64,000 bases of DNA from Earliella scabrosa (taxonomy: Eukaryota > Basidiomycota > Agaricomycetes > Polyporales > Polyporaceae). The notes beneath the pieces are model-generated. The model was not told where the DNA came from. It saw only the letters and a list, made by a program, of their open reading frames with translations, and did no database searches. The position numbers were made by a program, and so were the translations under genes. The stretch spans positions 496,001-560,000 of the forward strand of contig JABYQQ010000010.1 of NCBI GenBank assembly GCA_022605405.1, read 5' to 3'. The stretch's first letter is position 1, and each line of letters begins with the position of its first letter. Below, piece by piece: positions 56,001 through 64,000 of this stretch.

Positions 56001-56988
56001 AAGCATCATGAGATAAGCTGCAAATGAATGTGCACATCTGGCTCACCCAGGGTCCGGTACGTCGTCTTCGAGCTCCAATCGGCCATGATACCCAATTCGC
56101 GGAACTGGGCCATCTGAGACGCGACCTCCTTGCGCGCATACTTTTCGGCTTCCTCGCGAACTTGCGAAGGGGTAAGCTCATTGACATCGACCTACGGCAG
56201 CGTCCGTGAGGGTGCTTGTGACTCCGCGAATGGATGCGCAACTGACCCCGAGCTGCTTCAGCACTTTGTTCTCGATCGGAAGGCCATGGCAATCCCACCC
56301 AGGGTGATAGCTAGCGCACTTCAGTACCAAGTGGCGAAACCATAGCTGACAGGAGGACTCACTGCACACGGTGTCCTAAGGATACATGGTACCGATTGAT
56401 GATGTCCTTCAGAATCTTGTTCAACGCATGACCTGGAACGCACAGGTAAGTTACTGCACACGACGCATATAGCAATTACAGAAGAATAACTCTGGCGCAA
56501 TAGGACGCGAAGGGGGTTCTGAACAATGGCGTGGTACACAGCTACTTCCGCTGACGCAGTCGAGGGGAAGGCGAGCACAAAGCTACACCGGAAACAGTTG
56601 CGGTTGTCATAGTAGCACAGACTCACCCATGTGGAGGTCGCCGTTCGCATACGGAGGACCGTCAAGAAAGACAAATAGGGGACCGTTGGCGTTTTGATAC
56701 TGTTCAGAGTCAATGGACTGCTAGCGCGGAACGATGTACGTGCACGCCGACCTGCCATCGGTAGAGGTCCTCGCTTGTCTTTTGCCGTATTTTCAGGTCC
56801 TTGGAAGGGTCATTGTACAGAGGGAAGGCTGTCTTCGGGAGTAAGAGAGTGTCGCCCCAACGTTGTGCAGGTTGCCGGTCATGAGAGGCCTCCGTGGACG
56901 CGGGTGAGGAGGAGAAAAGCCATCTACGTGAGCATCGTGCAAGAGGAGATATTCGCGGCGCCGCCGAGAGGAGAGACCACCGCGGCAT
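53008..56988 (-). CDS. ISM1: Mitochondrial isoleucyl-tRNA synthetase
   Basis: Fourteen exons (56988-56752, 56699-56627, 56432-56363, 56310-56247, 56191-56047, 55995-55706, 55649-55490, 55437-54972, 54919-54831, 54777-53890, 53840-53590, 53537-53348, 53289-53182, 53129-53008) give 1,050 residues. The start MPRWSLLSAAPRISPLARCS is an arginine/serine-rich mitochondrial presequence; the frame upstream has no ATG. Class I motifs: PYANGDLHMGHALN (HIGH box, His102-His105) and KKMSKSLGN (712-716). HYHPGWDCHGLPIE, LLVWTTTPWTLTANM and ATSQWFANLD are signature IleRS stretches, and an editing domain lies between. The C-terminal zinc finger is CPRCWTYTRP...LCKRC. The bacterial-type layout identifies the organellar enzyme, not the cytosolic one. 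It charges mitochondrial tRNA-Ile. Head to head with cyclin B across 257 bp. Confidence 0.92.
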
Positions 56989-57245
56989 GGGCGGGGTGAG
57001 CGACGACGACCACAGAAGACACAAAGCAGACGAAGTCGCGGCGAATGCGCCCTCCACCAAAGGCCAGCAGCGCGAAGGCGCGGATCACGTGGGCAACGCG
57101 CTTGCCCAGAGCGTGTTATTTTGTTGTGTTTGTGGCTGGTGTTGAACAAAACGAGCGTGTCGCGGGCGCTCGTTGACGTCCACATCCAACTCTGTCCTAC
57201 TCCATCCTGTACGTCTAATCATACACGACCTCTGCTGCCTCCTCC
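56989..57245. promoter_or_regulatory. Divergent promoter, mitochondrial IleRS / cyclin B
   Basis: Only 257 bp separate the two ATGs. The left part overlaps sequence that is also present in the decayed copy at 48.9 kb, up to about 57056. Confidence 0.55.
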
Positions 57246-59262
57246 ATGTCTTCAGCCATACCCGTAAGTGTCCTTGCATGCTATGCCACCGTCCCTAACG
57301 AGCTCAGCGTCGCCCGTCGCAGACACGGCGTGTGACAAGGGCTGGCGTTCGCCCTACCGTCCTCAGAGACAAGGAGAACGCGACAGCACGTCAGGGACGT
57401 ACAGCAGCTACCCGCGCGAAACCCCCATCCACACAAGCCGCCGCAGATAAGCCAGAGAATGCTAAACCACCAGGGCTCACCCGCGCGACCGCCTCGACCG
57501 CTGCCACCAGGGCTAAGTCTGTCGGTGTGGTTTCAACCAAGGCCGACCCCGCTCCTCAGGTCAAGCGCAAGCGCGAGGCTCTCGGCGAGGTACCCAAACC
57601 ACCCGAAAACAAGGCGAAGGCTGTCAACGCTGGCCCGGGGCCAACGGACCTCAAGGGCAAGGAGCGGGTGAAGGAGATCAAGGAGAAGTTCGAGGGCGTC
57701 GTCCTCAAGCAGACTTCAACTACGACAACGGTCCGTAAACCCCTCCGAACCGTTGCCGACAGCACAACCACCACGACGGTTACGACCACGACAACACGTC
57801 GAACGCGCAATGTCACTGGCGGTCAGTCGCAGTCATTACAACCGTTACGAGAAGACGAGGATGCTATGGCTGTCGATCAGCCGCCCGCCGCGCCCATACC
57901 TTCACCAAAGCGATTCGTCGCTGCCCGTGAAGCAGTACGTACTGGCGTGCCTGCGTCCTCGCGAGTACCTCGACGTGTCTCAAGACCGAAAACGGAGGAG
58001 GACGAGGAGGAGGCGAACCGTGTCTTCAAGAAACGGCGAACCTCGTCGGACATGCCTGACATTGACGTGATGCATGAGGAAGATGTCGCGGATGAGGTGG
58101 AGATCAAGGAGGAAGATGAAGCTGATCCGGACGGTGCTGACTGGGTCGACCTGGATGCCGAGGATGGAGATGACCCGCTCATGGTCAGCGAGTATGTCGT
58201 CGAAATCTTCCATTACTTGAAGGAAGTCGAGGTACGTCATCATCTCATCAGTATATGCGTGCGTCTCTCAATCGAGTGTCTAGCAAACTACCATGCCGAA
58301 CCCTCACTACATGGCCAACCAGAAGGATCTTGCGTGGAAGATGCGTGGCATCCTCACGGACTGGTTGATCCAAGTCCACTCCCGCTTCCGTCTGCTCCCT
58401 GAGACTCTGTTCTTGTGTATCAACATCATCGACCGCTTCCTCTCTGCTCGCGTCGTCTCGCTTGCGAAGCTGCAGCTCGTGGGGATCACGTGCATGTTCA
58501 TTGCCGCGAAGGTCGAGGAGATCGTCGCGCCCTCTGCCCGGAACTTCCTCTACTGCGCTGACTCGTCGTACACGGAGGGCGAGATCCTGCAGGCAGAACG
58601 TTACGTTCTCAAGACGATCGACTGGAACCTCAGCTACCCCAACCCTATCCACTTCCTGCGGCGGATCAGCAAAGCGGACGACTACAACGTTCAAGTCCGT
58701 ACTGTGGGGAAGTACCTGCTGGAGATTCAGTGCCTCGAATGGCGCCTCATCGCGGCACCTCCGTCGTTGCTGGCCGCCGCGTCCATCTGGCTCGCACGTC
58801 TGATCCTTGGGTTCCCTGATTGGGTGAGTGACATCATTGTCAGATTGGTTTGTGTTTCACTGAAAGTGTTTGTCATGTAGACGCCCAACCTCGCGCACTA
58901 CTCGTCCTATCGCGAGAGCGACATCATCCCAACAGCGAACCTGATGCTCAACTACATCCTCAAGCCCGTTCGTCACCAGTCCTTCTACAAGAAGTACGCT
59001 TCGAAGAAGTTCTTGAAGGTCAGTTAGATCCCGATCATTTGTCGCGCTGTGGCCGATGAGCTGATCGCTGGGCTTGTAGGCGAGCGTGTTCGTGCGGGAC
59101 TGGGCCCTTCAGCAGTGGGAGGAAGGCGAACAGGTACAATTGCAGGCTCAACTGCCGGCATTGAAGAAGCAGCTGCGAGAGCAACGTGCATTGGAAGAAC
59201 ATCTGCTGGCTGCACAAGCACAACAAGAAGAGAGCGACGGGGCGATCTTCGAGGAGCGATGA
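57246..59262 (+). CDS. G2/mitotic B-type cyclin
   Basis: Exons 57246-57263, 57308-58231, 58284-58823, 58881-59018 and 59080-59262 give 600 residues. The disordered N-terminus has a KEN box (KEN, 28-30) and a D-box-like REALGEVPK (95-103), the usual APC/C degradation signals. It is followed by Thr/Lys-rich and acidic stretches. The cyclin box opens with YMANQKDLAWKMRGILTDWL and continues IQVHSRFRLLPETLFL; the second cyclin fold carries the C-terminal TPNLAHYSSY segment and ends with VRDWALQQW and a Gln/Glu-rich helix. B cyclins bind Cdk1 to drive mitosis. The first exon codes only six residues (MSSAIP), and its 44-bp intron is among the shortest here. The long N-terminus is typical of basidiomycete Clb proteins. 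Confidence 0.92.
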
Positions 59263-60315
59263 GCTCATGTTGGCCAACGTCGGTCGCACACGCGAGCGCA
59301 TGCCCTCGTCGCGCTTGGATTGGGACACCTGCACCATACATCCTATCCATATCCTCACCCCGCTGTTCTCTCTTCGTTCCCTGCGCGCAAGGTCGCGCGT
59401 TGTGTTGTCTAGCATGAACTTTCGCCGTCGTCGGACGCTCCTCCAAGTCAAGTCAAAACTGCATGTCTGCATCTCTCTGCATGGTGTTTATTGTTGTCCT
59501 GATCATCATTGTCGCCTGCACGCTGTACATTCTGCCCGCCTCACTGTCTCCTTCACGTTGCCCGGCTCTGTTGCATACCCGAACCTCGTCCTCCGCCTCG
59601 TCCCCTGGGTAGCCTATCGCGGTCCCCAACGCGAACCTCCGCCCTTCGCCTCCCATCTTTCACGTCCGCATTCTCTACATCCCACCCCGGCCATCGTCCA
59701 TGTCCATGTCCATGCCCATGTATCTATCTATCCTTTCCTCCACTTTCTCGCCACGCTAGATACACAGGCGTATTGCGTGGCCAGCTACAGGCTAGGTACC
59801 GCGCCGCAGCACACATATGTTATGCCCGTCGTTACTGTCCCCCGTCGCATGATTACCGTCTGTGTCTCTTGCTTTGTACTCTACACCGTAATTGCCCCAC
59901 GTGGGCTCAGCACATCAATTTGGAATGCAATACACCGTCACTGGCAGCCGTCTCGGCGGGGACAGGCTGAGGCGTTGGCGAGCCCTCGAGGCAGCAGGCG
60001 CCTGTGTGGTTTATGCAATCGCGCGGGACGCCCGTGTTGGGGTGGGCTCGTGGTCTGGGTCCGGCGAAGGATCGATCTCGGACGCTGTGGGCGTATCGCT
60101 GCCAGTCCGTATCTGTGTACTAGGCGGATCGCCACTGCCCTCAACATGGCCTCCATCGAGCACCACCCGTCACCGTGCGTCAACTCTATTTCTCGCGCAT
60201 ATATCTGCATCAGACCTCATGCCGACTCCCCCAGATGTCCCTCCTTCCCCTCGCTCCCTGCTTCCCCCTGGCTCTCGCATAGTGCTTCCCCGAAACACGT
60301 TCTTGGGCCAGCATC
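59263..60315. other. Spacer between cyclin B and SET genes
   Basis: 1,053 bp. One frame stays open for 377 codons across it, but the product is His/Cys/Arg-rich without a domain and starts inside the cyclin exon, so I read it as non-coding. A small CATGTC repeat run sits at about 59699-59720. Confidence 0.5.
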
Positions 60316-61692
60316 ATGACCTCGAACGCTCCGCTTCCTCTCGCTGCGAGAGACACCAACCGCGCCTCCACCCAGGCGACAGCGAGGCCGGGCAAGAACG
60401 TCGCAGCATCCATAGCGGAAGCGACGGTCACTGTCCCAACGGCTCTGTATCGTCCCTCCTGCCCCCCGCTCGTCAGCGCCAAGGCCGATATCGCAGACCG
60501 GGAGTTGCGCTTGCACGCCTTCCCACCACAGGGTGAGACCGACACAGTCCCGGTGCACCTCCGCACCCATGTGCTTCTCTACGACGGCATGGCGAACCAG
60601 CTCCGCGCGACATGCCCCGAGTTCCCCAAGCCGTTCACCACGCCTTCGCCCCCTCTGCACAAGATCGTATCCGTCGAGGGGGCGGGTCTGGGGATGGTCG
60701 CGACGGCGGACATTGCATGCGGCCAGACGATCCTCAGTGAGCGCCCGCTCTTCGTCTTCCCGGCGGTCACTTGGGGCAGCTCCGTTCAGGAAGGCGTGGA
60801 GCTCCTTGAGAAGACCCTTGACGGGATGGACGCCGAGGTCCGGAGCGCCATCCTTGCGCTCAAGAATGCCAAAGGGAGCCAGGCGCCGTCGAACCTCCGG
60901 GGCATCATGGACACGAACTCGCTTGCGGTCGGCCTCATGCCCGGATACCGTGCTATGTATCTGGGGCTGGCGAGAGACATCTCCCGCGTCAATCACAGGT
61001 AGGGAAGCCCCTATACTCTTGAGGCCACGCACAGTGACAAACGTGCATCGTCTCTCCCCTCGTGCAGCTGCCGCCCGAACGCGCACGTCGCTTGGGACCT
61101 TGAGACGATGACCTACACCCTCCGCGCGTTTGCCCCAATCGCTGCAGGGGAGGAAATCACCATCACCTACATCGGACGGCCGTTGTCGTACGCCGACCGC
61201 CAGGCCGAACTCACCCGCAAGTATCACTTCGAGTGCAAGTGCGCGACGTGCAGCCTCCCCGACGCGCTGCGCGCCGTGAGCGACATGCGCCGCGCCATGA
61301 TCGGCCTGCGCGCGGTCGAGGCGGCGCAGGACGAGGTGCTGTTCCAGAAGTGGCTCGCCGAGGGCGCGCCCGAGCAGCCACTGAAGCGCATCCGCATCCA
61401 CCAGTTCAACCACCTCGACGGCTTCCGGCGGATGGAGATGGCGTGGTTCTGCATGAGGCAGGAGGGCTGGTTCGACGACGCGCTCTGGGAGCCCGTGCTC
61501 GCGCGCCTCGTCAGGGGGTGCTCGGTGTGGGAGAGCGAGGAGGACGTCCGGAAGTACGCGCTGGATGCGGCGCTGCTGAGGAAGACGTTCACGGGCTCGG
61601 ACGGCGGGTGGGCGGCGGTCGCTGCGAACCCGCGACAGACGGATTGGTGGGCGAAGCTGGGGCGTGGGGCGAAGCGTGCCCCGTTCTCTTAG
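60316..61692 (+). CDS. SET-domain protein (SMYD-like lysine methyltransferase family)
   Basis: Exons 60316-60998 and 61068-61692 give 435 residues. After a disordered N-terminus, HKIVSVEGAGLGMVATADIA and GQTILSERPLFVFP form the N-terminal SET strands. The pseudoknot pieces are ISRVNHSCRPNAHVAWD (NHSC motif, split by the intron) and GEEITITYIGRPLSYADRQ (ITY with the Tyr). A post-SET cysteine cluster FECKCATC follows. No MYND finger is visible in the insert, which is instead short. These proteins methylate lysine on histones or other proteins; the substrate is unknown. The C-terminal 180 residues are helical and Arg/Glu-rich, possibly for partner binding. The strongly GC-biased codons produce a 515-codon shadow frame on the opposite strand. 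Confidence 0.9.
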
Positions 61693-61954
61693 CAAAAGTG
61701 AGGGGGGATCGTGTCGTCGGACGTGCTGGGGGCGATCAGAAAGGACAAATGCAGCCATGTACATCAGACTTCCAGTGTATCATATGTAGGGTGGGGCCCC
61801 TCTGTGGGCCCCTCAAACCTTGTAGGCAATAGATGGGGGATCTTCGATTCCGAACTTTGGTGGGCACCGCGGATCCCAGTGCGGCTGGATTAGAATGGGG
61901 TGTCTATATGAAGAAACATCCACATCCCAATCTACAGTCGACCATACCACGTCT

Positions 61955-64000
61955 CTATCTGCCCGAAACAGCCCGTTCAACAGCTCTAAACGCAGGATAC
62001 AGTATAGCAGCCATCGCGAACCCGACGAAGACGCCAATGTCGCCCGAGCCCGCGCTGGCGATCGGGCCGACGTACCACGCCTGCGACATGCACGGCACGA
62101 TGATGCCGCACGCGCAGAGGAAGGCGAGGACGGCGGCGAGCCCGGGCGGGAGCTCCGTCGGCTTGCACCACTGCGCGAGGTCGTAGCGCGCCCAGTCGTG
62201 CGCGCGGAAGAGGAGGTGCTCGAGGATGACGATCGCGGCGAAGACGGTGCTCCAGTAGCCGATCGCGCTGAGGATGTTGACGAACGTCGCGTAGAAGTGC
62301 GTCGCGCCGACGATCGCGACGGGGATCAGTCTGGTGTAGAGAGGCGGGGAGTCAGCAGGCAGGATGCGAGGGAGGAAAAGTAGGGGCCCGGGAGCAGGGG
62401 TACTAGGGAGCAGGGTGACTCACATCGCCTCGGAGATGACGGTGTAGACGTAGCGCGGCACGCGGGCGAACCAGGCGTGGATCGTCATGAAGCTGGACGC
62501 GAACGTGTACATCGTCGGCGCGCACGCGCTCGGGATGAACAGGGCGATGACGACGGTGAGGAACTTGCCGAATCCGCCTGCGGGCGCGAGGACGGCCTGG
62601 ACGAGGCCGCCGACGTTGTTCCCGTTGTCAAAGCCGGTCTGCCATTCCGGGACTGCTGGGGCGGCGGCTGCAAAGGCGGCGCCGAGCATGTGCGCGACAA
62701 TCTGTGGCAAGGCGCATTCGTGGTCAGGGAATGCTTGCGGTACATTAACGCGTTGGAGCTCACGCTGGCAACAAAGAATCCCGCATAACTGTATAGGAAC
62801 ACCCTTGTGCTAAGCCATCGTGAGTATGAGGTTCGATGAGTCAGAGCTTCAGCACACCAACCTAGAGGCCTTGCTGGTATGATAAACTCCGTAGTCGGGG
62901 GTCATCATACACCAGCTTATGACGCTGGACGCTACTGTTGTCGCGTAAGACAGGATGGCTGCTGGCGAGGCTGGTTCCCCAGGTGGAATGTTGCTCCCAA
63001 GGTGCTTTCCACCAGTCCCAAGCATAACGATGAAGGCAATGGCGCTGGGGATCCACGCTACGGTCTCATACCTATGGGGACGCATAGTAAGCCTGTGCTC
63101 GCACGAAAGCTGAGATTGCATACGAACCAATGGATGACGCGATAACCGAAGAATGTGACCTGAGGGATGCGCTCAGTCATCCTGGTCGTCTACACTATCT
63201 GAATCACAACCGACCACAAGTGAGATGATACCAATGATGACAATGCCCAGAGTCTCGTTGAGATGGTCGGAGACGCTAGCAAGGGTTTGGCCGCCTATGA
63301 TGCAGTTCAGGATCAAGAACCCCTGCATGGAGAAGACCGTGAAGGCGCTAGGAAGTAGCGATCCGTAGTATCTGTAGCCACAATGCCGTCAGCTTTACAG
63401 CCAATGGTTCTCGACCAGTGAAGGATCGACATACCCCCAGGAGTATCGGGCAAGCACCATAGACCGCATGCCAAGCTTGGGACCGAAGACTGCGCTAAGT
63501 TGGGAGTAGGATCAACACCACAACGTGGAAACTTTACCCGACAAAAATACTTACAAGTATGCAGGGATTGCGCAGGCACTGATAACACGGCGGTCGAGAT
63601 TCGGAGTCACTTCTGCTCATGTCTTTGCCATGGAGGAGCAGCGGCAATGGACTCACATGATATCAACGATAAGGAGAATAACAAGGGTATCTCTGAGGCC
63701 GAGGCCAAAGAACGCAGGTCCAGCAGTGCCAGTTCCAAAGCTAGCCGTCATAATGTTCAGCATCATGTGTGCATGGTCACTCGCAGGATAGTGAGGCGGG
63801 AGAATACGAACGCAAGAATGTTGATGTTCGCAGAGAACCAGACAAAGAACATCTGGTATAGCTTCGTGTCTTGCCTATCCTCCGGAGCGATGGGATCAAT
63901 ACTTCCAAGCGAAGTTGTAATCAGCATGGACTTCAACAACAGTCTCAGACCAGACCCACCCATTCGTCTCAATCCCCCAATGGGCCAGGAAGGTCGTAGT
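61955..64000 (-). CDS. NCS1 nucleobase:cation symporter (purine-cytosine permease), 5' end beyond window
   Basis: Exons, from the right edge: 64000-63812, 63740-63657, 63578-63555, 63494-63435, 63371-63215, 63159-63128, 63071-62862, 62803-62764, 62701-62424 and 62330-61955, giving about 483 residues. The visible start contains PEDRQDTKLYQMFFVWFSAN and INILAFGTGTAGPAFFGLGL, the first membrane helix. Then AVFGPKLGMRSMVLARYSWG, SAFTVFSMQGFLILNCIIGG, GGKHLGSNIPPG, PDYGVYHTSKAS and LGAAFAAAAPAVPEW follow in the order of the Fcy2-type NCS1 family. It likely imports cytosine, adenine or related bases with protons at the plasma membrane. Twelve helices would be expected; about eleven are seen, the N-terminal tail is cut. 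Small exons of 24, 32 and 40 nt appear. Substrate is not decided by sequence. Confidence 0.87.

Noticed and set aside
56988..57060. IleRS start at 57060
   Set aside because: The first codon there is TTG. The ATG at 56986-56988 begins a good mitochondrial presequence.
59186..60319. 377-codon open frame after cyclin B
   Set aside because: It starts inside the last cyclin exon in another frame and encodes a His/Cys/Arg-rich chain with no domain. Most likely a chance open stretch in a 3' UTR/spacer.
60217..61764. 515-codon open frame on the minus strand opposite the SET gene
   Set aside because: Product is Arg/His/Pro-rich without a domain and lies antisense to a clear SET protein. The strong G/C third-position bias of the real gene removes stops from the opposite strand.
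1..64000. tRNA genes, rRNA, CRISPR arrays, telomere repeats
   Set aside because: I saw no paired A and B boxes, no rRNA-like sequence, no regularly spaced identical repeats and no TTAGGG runs. A tRNAscan-SE or Infernal run would be decisive.

Overview
The window is nuclear DNA from a filamentous basidiomycete, most likely an Agaricomycete and possibly a polypore. Most genes are cut by many short introns of about 50-60 bp with GT...AG ends and CTRAY-like branch sites. Coding sequence is GC-rich, both strands are densely used, and the proteins (Lys2, Gti1/Pac2-type WOPR factor, NCS1 permease, DUF155/Rmd1) are a typical fungal set. I rebuilt 22 protein genes by hand; almost every exon chain closes in frame with canonical splice sites, which is the main evidence for the models. 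I see no tRNA, rRNA or CRISPR. The species call is an inference.

Layout. 1-9.0 kb: 5' part of LYS2 (-), an RBR ubiquitin ligase (+), a mitochondrial DEAD-box helicase (-) and a KHDC4-like KH protein (+). 9.4-13 kb: a 3-beta-HSD/Erg26-like dehydrogenase (+) and a polytopic membrane protein (-). 13-16.9 kb is gene-poor. 16.9-21.4 kb: a SURF4/Erv29 cargo receptor (-) head to head with a MutY DNA glycosylase (+). 21.4-25.5 kb is non-coding and carries a 699-bp transposon-like element with inverted ends and an 8-bp target duplication. 25.5-36 kb: a WOPR transcription factor (-) with a 3.4-kb upstream spacer, a DNAJC11-like J protein (-) and a DUF155/Rmd1 protein (+). 36.3-44 kb: an MDR polyol dehydrogenase, an ACSF2-like acyl-CoA synthetase and a histidine acid phosphatase, all (-). 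44.2-52.4 kb: ENP2/NOL10 (+), two uncharacterised genes (-) and a DJ-1 protein (+). 53-64 kb: mitochondrial isoleucyl-tRNA synthetase (-), B-type cyclin (+), SET-domain protein (+) and an NCS1 permease (-) running off the right edge.

There is no operon or obvious secondary-metabolite cluster. The genes are housekeeping genes, several sharing short divergent promoters. Mitochondrial functions are frequent: helicase, DNAJC11-like, DUF155 protein, acyl-CoA synthetase and IleRS.

The most interesting signals are in gene structure. An AT-AC intron that looks U2-type sits in the acyl-CoA synthetase gene, and three GC-AG introns occur in other genes. There are micro-exons of 10, 11 and 12 nt. A decayed duplicate of the 5' end of the IleRS gene lies 8 kb from its parent, and the transposon-like element has eight same-strand GTCGGGA motifs.
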